Below, piece by piece: positions 1-8,301 of a stretch of DNA of 64,000 nt (positions are counted from its first letter, which is position 1; every line of letters starts with the position of its first letter). Under the pieces are notes generated by a model that searched no databases, was not told the origin of the DNA, and worked only from the letters and a program-made list of their open reading frames with translations. The translations under genes and the position numbers were made by a program. This DNA is from Hymenobacter rubripertinctus (lineage in GTDB: Bacteria; Bacteroidota; Bacteroidia; Cytophagales; Hymenobacteraceae), in contig NZ_QYCN01000003.1 of the NCBI RefSeq assembly GCF_003583925.1, forward strand, positions 138,001 through 202,000, written 5' to 3'.

Positions 1-1
1 G

Positions 2-1195
2 GGGGCGCGGGCGGCGGGCGCCCTGGTGCTGGGCAAGCTGCTGGCCGTGTATGGCGGGCCGGGCGGCCTTACGCTGCTGGCCCACTTCCAGAACCTGATG
101 GCCCTGTTCACCACCCTGCCCAACGACGGGGTGCACGTGGGGGCGGTGAAGTACCTGGCCCCCTTACGGCCCGGTTCGGGCCGGTACCGGGCTTGGCTGG
201 GGGCGGCCCTGCTGCTGAACGCGGGGGCGGTGCTGCTGGGGCTGGCAGCGGTGCTGCTGGTGCCGGGGCCGCTGGTGGGCGTGTTCGGCACGGGAGGAGC
301 CTGGAGCCTGGCGTTTGGGGTGGGGCTGGCCCTGCTGGTGGGCCACGCGCTGGTGGTAACCGTGCTGCTGGCGGCCGGCCACCTGGGGGCCTACGTGGGC
401 CTGACGGTGGTGCTGAGCGCCCTGGGGCCGCTGGCCGTGGCGGCCGTGCTGCTGCGGGGCGGTACGGTGCCCACGGCCCTGCTGGCCTACCTGCTGGCCC
501 AGGGCCTCACGCTGGGACCGGCTGCCTGGGTGGCGGGCCGGGCGGGCCTGCTGCCCCGCCTGCGGGGCCGGCTGAGCCGGCCGGCGCTGCGGGGGCTGGG
601 CCGGTTCCTGCTCATGGCCCTGAGCGTGCTGCTGTTTTCCAAGGTCGTGGATTTTAGTTTGCGCGAAGTGCTCATCCGGCAGTTCGGGCTGGCCGCCACC
701 GATTTGTGGCAGGCCGTTGCCAAGCTCTCGGATAACTACACGATGGTGTTTTCGGCCCTGATGAGCAGCGTGTACTACCCCCGCCTGGCCGCCCTGAGCG
801 CCCACCCCCGGGAGCGGGGCCGGTTCGTGCGCCTGGTGCTGGCCCTGCTGGCCCCGGTGCTGGCCCTGGGCCTGGGCTCACTCTGGCTGGCCCGCACCTG
901 GCTGCTGCCCCTGCTGTTCGAGCCCCGCTTCGCCGCCGCCGACTTTCTGCTAGGCCCCCAGCTGCTGGCCGACTGGGCTAAATTCCTGACCTGGACGTTG
1001 CTGTTCCTGCTCACGGCCCAGGCCCGGGTGGGCCGCTACGTGGCCGTGCAGGCCGTGTCGGCGGCCGTCTTCGCGGCCCTGCTGGCCCTGCTGCTGCCCC
1101 GTTTTGGCCTGCTCGGAGCCCCGCTGGCCCAGGCTGCCCGCTTCGGTCTGTTGCTGGCTTGGTGCCTCTGGTACTTCCGCCGGGAAGTAAGGTGA
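2..1195 (+). CDS. Wzx-type oligosaccharide flippase (5' truncated by window edge)
   Basis: Integral membrane protein expected to flip undecaprenyl-linked sugar repeat units across the inner membrane. The visible part has about ten hydrophobic helices. The opening stretch (GKLLAVYGGPGGL, then HFQNL and LPNDGVHVGAVKYLA) matches the start of WzxE/O-antigen translocases of the MATE-like flippase superfamily, where this is the end of TM1 and TM2. The frame is open to base 2, so the real start lies upstream; a GTG at 26 is in frame but would cut off TM1. It is followed by glycosyltransferase genes, which fits an O-antigen or exopolysaccharide locus. The family is clear but the transported glycan is unknown. 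Confidence 0.8.
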   Translation, partial: GARAAGALVLGKLLAVYGGPGGLTLLAHFQNLMALFTTLPNDGVHVGAVKYLAPLRPGSGRYRAWLGAALLLNAGAVLLGLAAVLLVPGPLVGVFGTGGAWSLAFGVGLALLVGHALVVTVLLAAGHLGAYVGLTVVLSALGPLAVAAVLLRGGTVPTALLAYLLAQGLTLGPAAWVAGRAGLLPRLRGRLSRPALRGLGRFLLMALSVLLFSKVVDFSLREVLIRQFGLAATDLWQAVAKLSDNYTMVFSALMSSVYYPRLAALSAHPRERGRFVRLVLALLAPVLALGLGSLWLARTWLLPLLFEPRFAAADFLLGPQLLADWAKFLTWTLLFLLTAQARVGRYVAVQAVSAAVFAALLALLLPRFGLLGAPLAQAARFGLLLAWCLWYFRREVR

Positions 1196-1200
1196 GATGA

Positions 1201-1257
1201 TCAGTTGCCAGTTGCCAGTTGTCAGTTGCCGGTTGCCAGTTGCCCGTTTCCGGTTGT
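1201..1257. repeat. short tandem repeat, GTTGCCA-type
   Basis: Degenerate tandem copies of a 7-base word (GTTGCCA/GTTGTCA) begin six bases after the flippase stop and run up to the palindrome that follows. One of several short tandem repeats in this window that abut a stop codon. Confidence 0.7.
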
Positions 1258-1268
1258 CAGGTAAAGCA

Positions 1269-1382
1269 GAACGTCATTCCGAGCGGAGCCGAGGAATCTC
1301 GCGTGCTGATGTTGATTAGTATGGCAACGTCAGCACGCGAGATTCCTCAACTTCGCCTCCGGCTCCGCTCGGAATGACGTTC
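1269..1382. repeat. intergenic palindrome, GTCATTCC family
   Basis: Long imperfect inverted repeat. The left arm starts GAACGTCATTCCGAGCGG and the right arm ends CCGCTCGGAATGACGTTC. Inner arms carry GAATCTCGCG and CGCGAGATTC around a loop near 1312-1325. The right arm has a short extra GC-rich insertion. The same outer words recur at 42941, 55411 and, with variants, elsewhere in the window. Confidence 0.85.
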
Positions 1383-1432
1383 CGTTTCTCACCCGATTCC
1401 CGTACCGTTTCTCACTTCTCACCTCCAAAAAA

Positions 1433-2332
1433 ATGCCCCTGGTTACCATCGTTGCGCTGTGCTACAACCACGCCCGGTTTCTGGCCGTGGCCCTGGATTC
1501 CATCCGGGCTCAGACCTACGCCGAGCTGGAGGTGATTCTGGTCGATGACGCGAGTACCGATGGCAGTCCGGTCCTTCTGCGCCGGTATGCGGCCGAAAAC
1601 CCCGGCTGGCAGCTGCATCTGCTGCCCGAAAACGTGGGCAATTGCCGGGCCTTCAACGTGGCCCTCCGGCTCGCCAAAGGCGACTTTATCATTGACTTTG
1701 CCACTGATGACGTGCTGCTGCCCGAGCGCGTGGCCCGGCAGGTGGCGGCCTTTGCCGCCGCCGGCCCGCGCTGCGGCATGGTGTACTCCGATGCCGAGCT
1801 GATTGACGAGGCCGGCCGGTTCGTGCGCCCCCACTTTCGCCGCGACGCCCAGGGCCGCCTGCACCCGCGTCCGGCCTCGGGGCAGGTGTTTGCCGATGTG
1901 CTGGCCCGCTACTTCATCAGCACGCCCACCATGCTCATGCGCCGGGCCACGTTGCTTGCGCTGGGCGGCTACGACGAAACCCTGGCCTACGAGGACTTCG
2001 ATTTCTGGGTGCGCGCCAGCCGCGACTGGGAGTTTCACTTCCTTGACGCCCTGACCACCCAGAAACGACTGCACCCGCAGTCTATGTCCCGCAAAGGCTA
2101 CCGCCCCCACGACCCCTACCTGCGCTCCACCATCCGGGTCTGCCACAAGGCGCTGGCCCTCTGCCGCACCCCCACGGAGCGCGCCGCCCTGGCCGTGCGG
2201 GTGCGCTGGGAACTGCGCCTGGCCGTGCGCCACCGCAACCTGCCCGAAGCACGCGACCTGTACCAGCTGCTCCGGGAGCTCCGCGCCGTCCGGCCCCTAG
2301 ACTGGGTTTTGGGCAAGCTGGCGGGTGGGTGA
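1433..2332 (+). CDS. family 2 glycosyltransferase
   Basis: Inverting GT-A glycosyltransferase of 299 residues that should add a sugar from a nucleotide-sugar donor during glycan assembly at the cytoplasmic membrane face. The start MPLVTIVALCYNHARFL, VDDAS at 37-41, the N-rich NVGNCRAFN at 68-75 and the DxD-like ATDD at 90-93 are standard GT2 landmarks. The region around YEDFDFWVRAS fits the acceptor-side ED motif. The C-terminal third is an arginine-rich helix. No membrane helix is evident. A direct repeat of about 47 bases lies on either side of the gene. Donor and acceptor cannot be inferred. Confidence 0.9.
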   Translation: MPLVTIVALCYNHARFLAVALDSIRAQTYAELEVILVDDASTDGSPVLLRRYAAENPGWQLHLLPENVGNCRAFNVALRLAKGDFIIDFATDDVLLPERVARQVAAFAAAGPRCGMVYSDAELIDEAGRFVRPHFRRDAQGRLHPRPASGQVFADVLARYFISTPTMLMRRATLLALGGYDETLAYEDFDFWVRASRDWEFHFLDALTTQKRLHPQSMSRKGYRPHDPYLRSTIRVCHKALALCRTPTERAALAVRVRWELRLAVRHRNLPEARDLYQLLRELRAVRPLDWVLGKLAGG

Positions 2333-2340
2333 GGAGGGGA

Positions 2341-2431
2341 TGACGTTCCTTTCTTACCCGATTCCCGTACCGTTTCTCACTTCTCACTTCTCACTTCTCA
2401 CTTCTCACTTCTCACTTCTCACTTCTCACTT
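2341..2431. repeat. second copy of 47-base direct repeat plus TTCTCACT tandem repeat
   Basis: Bases 2341-2387 repeat, with about two mismatches, 1375-1422: both contain CCCGATTCCCGTACCG followed by TTTCTCAC. The two copies bracket the GT2 gene. The second copy expands into about seven tandem TTCTCACT units. On the minus strand the unit reads GTGAGAAG and supplies the last two codons and the TGA stop of the next gene. Confidence 0.85.
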
Positions 2432-4086
2432 CGAAAAACCTCATACAACTCCACCGGCCCGTCCTGGGCCACTAGCCGCCGCCGGGGGTACCAGCTGAGG
2501 ACCGAATCGGGCGAGTAGCGGATGAGCTGGCGGGTGAGCTCACCGTTGGACAGGGTGGCGCGGTTGAGCAGGAGCCAGGCGGGGTAGTCGGGGGTGATGC
2601 GGATGGAGTCGCGGGCGAAGTAGCGGCGGTAGTGCAGGCCGGGCGGCACCCGGAAGCCGTGGGTGAAATCGGCGTTGTCAATCAGAAAACCATCCACCAG
2701 CACCGTGCCCCGGGTGGGCGGCCCGAGGTGCCGGCGAATCACCCGGCTCTGCGCGAAATGGGCCGAAACCGACGGCTTGCGCATGAAATACACCGGCCGC
2801 ACGGCCAGTGCCAGCGCCAGCAGCAGCACCGTGGCCAGGGCCAGCGCCGGCGTGCCCGGCCGCAGGGTCCGGGGCCAGCGGGGCAGCCACTGGCTGGCTC
2901 CCAGCCCCAGCAGCCCCAGGCCCGGCAGCAGGTAGAGCACCGCCACCGCGCTGCGCAGCCAACCCGTCATCAGCAGCAGCCCCAGGCCGGCCAGCAAGGC
3001 CGGCCACCCGCCCCGGGCCACCAGCCGGCGCAGGCCAAACCCGGCGGCCAGGGCCAGCGGGGGCAGCAGCGGGGTGGTCATGCGGGGCAGCAGGCTGATG
3101 GGGTTATACTGACTCAGGGACGTGCTGCCGACCCAGTAAAAAAGCAGCGTGATGCCGCCCAGCGCCAGCCAGAACCGGCGGTCGGGCCGCTCAGCAGGAG
3201 CCTCCGGTTCGGGGCGCGCACCTACGGCCACGGCGGCCAGCGTGAGCATCAGCCCCAGGCCCGCTTCCACGAAAAAGGCCAGCGGCTGCCAGGTAACGCG
3301 CGCCAGCAGAGCCGCCCGGTTGCCGGCCAGAAAATTGCCCTCCTTCAGAAATTCGTTGGTCTGCTCGATGAGGTGGATGCGGTAAAGCGCGTCGCCGGTG
3401 TAGTAGTGGTAGAAGCCCAGGTAGCCCGCCAGCAGCACCGTGCCCGTACCCAGGGCCGCCCCCCAGAACCGGCCGTGCCGCCGCCGCCCCGCATCCAGGG
3501 TCAGCGTGCCCAGGTAGAAAGGGGCGTAGTAGGCAATGGTTTCCTTGCTCAGCAAGGCCGCGAAGCTCAGCAGCGCGAAGCCCAGGCCCCACCAGTCGGC
3601 CCGCCGGCCCGGTTCGCGGCCCCGGAGCAGCGCGGCCGCCCCCGCCAGGCACCAGAACATGAGGATGTTGTCGGGGTAGAGGTAGTTGCTCAGGTTGAGC
3701 GTGAAGTAGTGCAGGCCCAGCAGCAACATGGCCCCGGCCGCCACCACCGGTTCGCGCCGTCGGTACAGCGCCCAGATGAGTCCGGCGCAGCCCAGTGTAG
3801 CCAGCAGGGGCCAGATCGTGGCGCTGATAATGTTGACCCCGAACAGGGCAAAAAGCACCGCCACCGGCCCGAAAATCATCGGCCGCTCGTGCAGCGGGTC
3901 GTGCAGCAGGCCCTGGGGGTCGGGGGCCAGCCCGAACGTGCCGGTCAGCAGCTGGTGGGCATACCGGGCGTAATAGTAGTCGTCGAGGGCATACAGGCCC
4001 TCGTGGGTCAGCAGGAAGTAGGCCCCGGTCAGCACCACTACCAGCAGCAGCGTCCAGGTAGGCAGGCGGGTCAGCAGTCGGTTCAC
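2419..4086 (-). CDS. GT-C type membrane glycosyltransferase (PMT/ArnT-like)
   Basis: Polytopic protein of 555 residues with about twelve hydrophobic helices. An acidic pair, LDDYYYARYAH with D35-D36, sits in the first periplasmic loop just after TM1. That is the catalytic signature of GT-C enzymes (GT39/GT83, ArnT and PMT relatives) that use polyprenyl-phosphate sugars. A second loop motif, LHDPLHERP, follows near residue 62. It probably transfers a lipid-linked sugar to a glycan or protein at the periplasmic face. The start is a GTG four bases after a TACCTTGC box. The final codons and TGA stop are provided by the GTGAGAAG tandem repeat. The exact substrate is unknown. Confidence 0.75.
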   Translation of the reverse strand: MNRLLTRLPTWTLLLVVVLTGAYFLLTHEGLYALDDYYYARYAHQLLTGTFGLAPDPQGLLHDPLHERPMIFGPVAVLFALFGVNIISATIWPLLATLGCAGLIWALYRRREPVVAAGAMLLLGLHYFTLNLSNYLYPDNILMFWCLAGAAALLRGREPGRRADWWGLGFALLSFAALLSKETIAYYAPFYLGTLTLDAGRRRHGRFWGAALGTGTVLLAGYLGFYHYYTGDALYRIHLIEQTNEFLKEGNFLAGNRAALLARVTWQPLAFFVEAGLGLMLTLAAVAVGARPEPEAPAERPDRRFWLALGGITLLFYWVGSTSLSQYNPISLLPRMTTPLLPPLALAAGFGLRRLVARGGWPALLAGLGLLLMTGWLRSAVAVLYLLPGLGLLGLGASQWLPRWPRTLRPGTPALALATVLLLALALAVRPVYFMRKPSVSAHFAQSRVIRRHLGPPTRGTVLVDGFLIDNADFTHGFRVPPGLHYRRYFARDSIRITPDYPAWLLLNRATLSNGELTRQLIRYSPDSVLSWYPRRRLVAQDGPVELYEVFRSEK

Positions 4087-4090
4087 CGGC

Positions 4091-4154
4091 GCAAGGTAAG
4101 GGGCGAATGCGTGAATGGCAGTTCACCGACTCACCCATTCACCGCTTACCTTGC
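4091..4154. promoter_or_regulatory. divergent promoter-like boxes directly at two start codons
   Basis: TACCTTGC occurs on the minus strand at 4091-4098, four bases before the GTG of the GT-C gene. It also occurs on the plus strand at 4147-4154, five bases before the ATG at 4160. Both resemble the Bacteroidetes -7 element TAnnTTTG. That spacing would place transcription starts at or just after the start codons, so leaderless messages are possible. No clear -33 element was found. Confidence 0.4.
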
Positions 4155-4159
4155 ACCTC

Positions 4160-5848
4160 ATGCGGCACCGGGTTCTTCTGCTACTTCTGCCATTCCTGCT
4201 CCTGCTGGCCACGGGCGCGCTGCTGGGCGGCTATTTTGAAACCAACGACGACCTAACCATCGTGGCCCTGCTGCGGGGCACCACGGCCGCCGACCCGGTT
4301 ACCAATCTGCACCTCTATTTCCACGGCTACGCCGCGCTGTGGAGCCGCCTTTACGCGGCGGCTCCGCGCGGGTCCTGGTACGGGCTGACGCTCTACGGGC
4401 TGCTCTACGCGGCTACGGTGCTGGCGGCGGCGGTGCTCTGGCGGGTGGTGCGGCCCCGGGCGGGCACGGGGGCCGCGCTGGCTTTGCTGGGGCTGTTCTG
4501 GCTGGTGGGCTGGCTGGAGCACGGCTTCTGGTTCAACTACGTGCGGGTGCCGCTGCTGCTGGCCGGCGCGGGCGTCCTGTTCGCCGCCCAGCGCGCCCCG
4601 GCCCGCTGGGCGTTGGCGGTGGGGCTGCTGGCCTTCGGCCTGAGCTGGCTGATAAGGCCCAGCGCGGCGGTGCTGGGCGCGGCCGTGGCTTTGCCTGGGG
4701 CGTGGTGGCTGGCAGGCCGCCGGGCCGGGCCGGTGGTAGCGGGCGCGGCGGCCTGGGCCGTGCTGGGCGCGCTCGGGCTCCAGCTCACCCGCAGCCCCGC
4801 AGCCGCTAGCTTCCGCCGCCTCGACGTGCTCAAATCCAACCTCAACGACTTCCGGCTGGCCGCCCCGCCCACCACCCCGCTCCGCCCCGCCGATAGCCTC
4901 GCCCTGGCCGCCGCCCAAGCCTGGCAACTGGCCGATTCCGCCCTGGTCAATGAGGCTGCGCTGGCGCGGGTGGCGCCTTTCCGGCCCGGCTACTTCCTGG
5001 GCCACACCGCCCCGGCCAAGCTCGGGGCGCTGGCCCGCCAGTTGCCCCGCGACTATTTTCCGTTGCTGCTGCTGCTGGCCGCCACCGGCGCGCTGGTGCT
5101 CCGGGCCGGGCGCGGCCACCGGGTTTTCTGGCTGGTGCAGGCCGCCTACGCGGGGCTGGGACTGGGGCTGGGGGTTTTGCTGAAACTGCCCCCCCGCCTG
5201 GCCCTGCCGCTGTTCGATTTCTGGGCGTTCAGCAATCTGGTGTACCTCTGGCAGCTCCGGCCGCTGCCCCGCCATTCCCTGGCCGTGCTGCTGCTGGCCC
5301 TGCTGGCCGCTGCCGGACCCTACGCCTACAAAACCCGGCACCGCAGCCAGCTGCTGGCCCGGGAGCAGGCCCGAAACCGACAGCAGCGCCGGCAGCTGAG
5401 CCGGCTTGCGAGCGGCGCGCGCGTGGTAGTGTCTGATGCGCTGGAGGAAACCTACAAATCGGCAGCGCCCTTCAGCGAGGGGGCCGGGGGGGCAGCCTGC
5501 GCCGGGCGGCCCGGCCTGGTCTGGCTCTCGGTGCGGGGCTGGCAGACGCTGCATCCGTCGCAGGCGGTCCTGCGGCAGCGCCTCACCGGCACCCGCGACT
5601 TCACCGCAGCCCTGCGGCGGCTGGGGCAGCGGCCCGACGTGGCCTGGCTGCTCACGCCCGAAGGCGCGGTCCTGCTCAACCGGCAGCTGGCCCTGGGCCG
5701 CCTGCCCGATGAACCAATGGCCCGGCTGGAACATCTGAACCGACCGAAACAGCTTGCCCCCGGCTTCGATGGGGTACTAAAAGGAGTGCAGGCCTACCAG
5801 ATGCGTATAAAATTCCCGCAATCAACCGAAAAAGACAAAATAATGTAA
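4160..5848 (+). CDS. polytopic membrane protein, possible GT-C glycosyltransferase
   Basis: Unnamed membrane protein of about 562 residues with roughly ten helices in the first two thirds and a soluble C-terminal part. ETNDDLTIVALL (residues 27-38) places acidic residues D30-D31 right after TM1. This resembles the GT-C loop acid and the divergently transcribed neighbour, but no family is recognised with confidence. The ATG at 4160 is preferred over one at 4115: it gives a proper signal anchor (MRHRVLLLLLP) and sits just after the promoter-like box, while the upstream option would be translated from repeat-like intergenic DNA. Probably part of the glycan locus. Confidence 0.6.
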   Translation: MRHRVLLLLLPFLLLLATGALLGGYFETNDDLTIVALLRGTTAADPVTNLHLYFHGYAALWSRLYAAAPRGSWYGLTLYGLLYAATVLAAAVLWRVVRPRAGTGAALALLGLFWLVGWLEHGFWFNYVRVPLLLAGAGVLFAAQRAPARWALAVGLLAFGLSWLIRPSAAVLGAAVALPGAWWLAGRRAGPVVAGAAAWAVLGALGLQLTRSPAAASFRRLDVLKSNLNDFRLAAPPTTPLRPADSLALAAAQAWQLADSALVNEAALARVAPFRPGYFLGHTAPAKLGALARQLPRDYFPLLLLLAATGALVLRAGRGHRVFWLVQAAYAGLGLGLGVLLKLPPRLALPLFDFWAFSNLVYLWQLRPLPRHSLAVLLLALLAAAGPYAYKTRHRSQLLAREQARNRQQRRQLSRLASGARVVVSDALEETYKSAAPFSEGAGGAACAGRPGLVWLSVRGWQTLHPSQAVLRQRLTGTRDFTAALRRLGQRPDVAWLLTPEGAVLLNRQLALGRLPDEPMARLEHLNRPKQLAPGFDGVLKGVQAYQMRIKFPQSTEKDKIM

Positions 5849-5891
5849 GCTCTACCGGACTTATTCCCGGCATCCCCGGTTACAAGGAACA

Positions 5892-5899
5892 TACCTTTG
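5892..5899 (+). promoter_or_regulatory. -7 promoter box upstream of desaturase
   Basis: TACCTTTG matches the Bacteroidetes -7 consensus TAnnTTTG and lies 35 bases before the desaturase ATG. No convincing -33 TTG at the usual distance was seen. Confidence 0.45.
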
Positions 5900-5934
5900 A
5901 TATTCTTGTACCGTACTCTCTTGCCCCATTCACC

Positions 5935-6918
5935 ATGATTACCGCCTCCCTGACCTCCCGCGGAGAGGTCCTCCAACACATGGAGGGCTTCCTCAAAGAC
6001 AATATCGGCACCTTCCTGAAAAGCGTCGAAGAAAGCTGGCAGCCGTCTGACTTTATGCCGGACTCCCGCCATGATGCCTTTTTCGATGAGGTGAAGCTAT
6101 TGCGCGAGCGGGCCAAAGGACTGAGCTACGACCTGTTGGCCGTGCTCATCGGCGACACCATCACCGAGGAAGCCCTGCCCAACTACGAGGCGTGGTTTCA
6201 TGAGCTCGACGGCCTCAACCGCGACCCCGACAACGGCTGGGCCCAATGGATCCGGGGCTGGACGGCCGAGGAAAACCGCCACGGCGACCTGCTCAACCGC
6301 TACCTCTACCTCTCGGGCCGCGTGAACATGCGCGAGTTCGAGGTCAGCACCCAGTACCTGATCAATGACGGCTTCGACCTGGGTACGGCCCACGACCCCT
6401 ACCGGGCTTTCGTGTACACGTCGTACCAGGAGATGGCCACCAATATTTCGCATCGCCGGGTGGGCCAGCTCGCCCGCACGGCCGGCGACGACCAGCTCTC
6501 GAAAATCTGCGGCATGATTGCCGGCGATGAAAACCGCCACGCCCGCGTCTACAAAACCTTCGTGGAGAAGATTTTTGAGGTCGACCCGTCCGAAATGATG
6601 CTGGCCTTCGAGGATATGATGCGCAAGAAGATCGTGATGCCCGCCCACTATATGCGCGAAATGGGCGTGGAGATGGGAAAGACCTTCGGCCACTTTACCG
6701 ACGCCGCCCAACGCCTGGGCGTGTATACCAGCCACGACTACACCGAAATCCTGGATACGCTCATCAGCGACTGGAAAATTGAGCAGCTCACCGGCCTCAC
6801 CGGAGCCGCCGAGAAAGCCCGCGACTACGTAACCGCCCTGCCCAACCGCCTCCGCCGCGTTGCCGACCGGATGCCCGTACCCAAACTGGAATACAAGTTC
6901 CGATGGATTGAGGGCTAG
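5935..6918 (+). CDS. acyl-ACP desaturase (stearoyl-ACP 9-desaturase type)
   Basis: Soluble diiron desaturase of 327 residues that introduces a double bond into acyl-ACP, supplying unsaturated fatty acids for membrane lipids. The diiron ligands are visible as two EENRH/DENRH helices: EENRHG at 112-117 and DENRHA at 198-203, with a further glutamate at QEMATNISH (165-173) and E79-E80 in the first helix. Length and spacing match the plant and bacterial FA_desaturase_2 family. It stands alone, preceded by a -7 type promoter box and followed by a strong terminator, so it is probably monocistronic. Confidence 0.93.
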   Translation: MITASLTSRGEVLQHMEGFLKDNIGTFLKSVEESWQPSDFMPDSRHDAFFDEVKLLRERAKGLSYDLLAVLIGDTITEEALPNYEAWFHELDGLNRDPDNGWAQWIRGWTAEENRHGDLLNRYLYLSGRVNMREFEVSTQYLINDGFDLGTAHDPYRAFVYTSYQEMATNISHRRVGQLARTAGDDQLSKICGMIAGDENRHARVYKTFVEKIFEVDPSEMMLAFEDMMRKKIVMPAHYMREMGVEMGKTFGHFTDAAQRLGVYTSHDYTEILDTLISDWKIEQLTGLTGAAEKARDYVTALPNRLRRVADRMPVPKLEYKFRWIEG

Positions 6919-6980
6919 CGCCCGACACACCTGGCTCTCACTCATCCGGTGCAACGAAGCCTGAAAACACCTGGAAAAAA

Positions 6981-7012
6981 GAAGGCCCCGCCGTAACCAC
7001 GGCGGGGCCTTC
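6981..7012. terminator. bidirectional terminator hairpin
   Basis: Perfect GC-rich stem GAAGGCCCCGCCG / CGGCGGGGCCTTC with a short loop. A run of A precedes it and T-rich sequence follows. It sits between the convergent desaturase and lipoprotein genes. Confidence 0.85.
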
Positions 7013-7020
7013 TACTTATA

Positions 7021-7061
7021 TTTCTAAGCTCTAAGCTCTAAGCTCTAAGCTCTAAGCTCTA
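7021..7061. repeat. tandem repeat AGCTCTA
   Basis: Five tandem copies of the 7-base unit AGCTCTA. On the minus strand the repeat contains in-frame TAG and supplies the stop codon of the lipoprotein gene. Confidence 0.8.
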
Positions 7062-7679
7062 ACGAGCATCCATCGACTGGCCCATCATCAGGCGGCCGGT
7101 GGCATCGAGCGTGTATTCTACGGTGCGGTTGCCGGCCCGCATGGTTGAATCGATGGGCGTGACCGGGAACGTGCGGACCAGCTTGTTGCCGCTGATGGTG
7201 TACATATCCTGGCCGGTGTAGCCCATGCCAGCCTGGCCGCCGGGCGTGCCGGGGAAGGAAATGGGCGTGTAGCCCCGCTCCCCAAACTCATAGGCATAGA
7301 GCCCACCGTTCGCCTTTTTGTTGTCGGTCATGATGAAAAGCTCCGGCTTGCCGTTTCCGTTCAGGTCGCCGGACGCAATGTTGGTTACGGCTCCGGTTAC
7401 TTCTACCCGCATCGGATCCATGATCTGCGAGGAGCCCCGGTAAGAACGGATGCTCACAAAGCGGGGCTCCTGAGTGCCAAACGTTTTGACGGCGAAACGG
7501 TAGTCACCCTGCGTTACTTCGCGGTTGAAGGTCACGTCGCTTTCATCGATGGTAGGTCCGGCCGGCACGCTGCTGGCCGAAGACTCGCTGGCTACCTGGC
7601 GCGTTGAGTCGCAGGCCGAAAGCGAGGCCGCTATAACGCCGGTAACCAGCAGCAAACGAGGGAGGGAGGAGGTACGCAT
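7059..7679 (-). CDS. lipoprotein with FG-GAP-like motif
   Basis: Predicted lipoprotein of 206 residues. A signal peptide ends in the lipobox LSAC with the lipidated cysteine at 23. The mature protein begins with a Ser/Ala-rich linker. Residues around 105-115 read GDLNGNGKPELFI, a calcium-binding-like DxNxNGxxE motif found in FG-GAP/VCBS repeats, but only one copy is evident. The rest looks like a small beta-rich domain. Function is not recognised. The stop codon falls in the AGCTCTA tandem repeat. Confidence 0.7.
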   Translation of the reverse strand: MRTSSLPRLLLVTGVIAASLSACDSTRQVASESSASSVPAGPTIDESDVTFNREVTQGDYRFAVKTFGTQEPRFVSIRSYRGSSQIMDPMRVEVTGAVTNIASGDLNGNGKPELFIMTDNKKANGGLYAYEFGERGYTPISFPGTPGGQAGMGYTGQDMYTISGNKLVRTFPVTPIDSTMRAGNRTVEYTLDATGRLMMGQSMDAR

Positions 7680-7871
7680 TGGACAAAAATGGAATTAGGG
7701 AAGATGCAAAAGAAGCCTCGGCAGGGCCAAGGCATAAAGTTTACCAGGGAGAGAAGGCTAGCTCGTTTAAACGCAATGTAAGAAGATTGAGTTGTATTTT
7801 TCTGCTTATATAGGGATTAATAAATCAACACCTTAGGTAGTTGATTGCCATTCCGCGCCGCCGCCGGCCGC

Positions 7872-8153
7872 CTAAGGCAGGATCTGCACGCCTTTCCAGA
7901 AGGCTACGTACCCCTTGATCTGGGCCGCAGCCTCCTTGGGCTCCGGGTAAAACCAGGCGGCGTCCTTGTTCAGCTCGCCTTCAATCCGCAGCGAGTAGTA
8001 GCTGGCCCGGCCCTTCCAGGGGCAGGTGGTGTGGGCAATGCTGTCCTCGTAAAACTCCCGCTTGATGGAGTCGGCGGGGAAGTAGTGGTTGTTTTCGATT
8101 ACGACCGTGTCGTTGCTCTCGGCCACGACGGTGTTGTTCCAGATGGCTTTCAT
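7872..8153 (-). CDS. DUF427 family protein
   Basis: Small protein of 93 residues matching the DUF427 fold: MKAIWNNTVVAESNDTVVIENNHYF at the start, then TCPWKGRASYYSL near 43-55 and AAWFYPEP near 65-72, the family's conserved cysteine/tryptophan and tyrosine-proline motifs. The biochemical role of the family is not established. The gene is single and lies divergent from the VWA gene. Confidence 0.88.
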   Translation of the reverse strand: MKAIWNNTVVAESNDTVVIENNHYFPADSIKREFYEDSIAHTTCPWKGRASYYSLRIEGELNKDAAWFYPEPKEAAAQIKGYVAFWKGVQILP

Positions 8154-8301
8154 GGGGAGGGGTTGTTGGTGGGTGGTGGGTGGTTCTTAGTAGCCGATAC
8201 CGAGGTGGCGACTATCGGATGGCGGGTCCCGAAAACCAAAAACCAGCAACCCTAAACCATCCCTGCCCGCCGGTTGTTCTCAGCATTCAATTCCTTTTTC
8301 T

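Noticed and set aside
2373..2431. CRISPR array
   Set aside because: The TTCTCACT units here, and similar ones at 7021 and 21160, are uninterrupted short tandem repeats without spacers; no cas genes are nearby.
2632..4239. Long plus-strand open frame opposite the GT-C gene, rich in Gln, Arg, Pro and Gly
   Set aside because: It mirrors the codon bias of the real minus-strand gene. Similar frames lie opposite nearly every GC-rich gene here (14580-16271, 51207-53228, 56163-58169), and none has recognisable domains.
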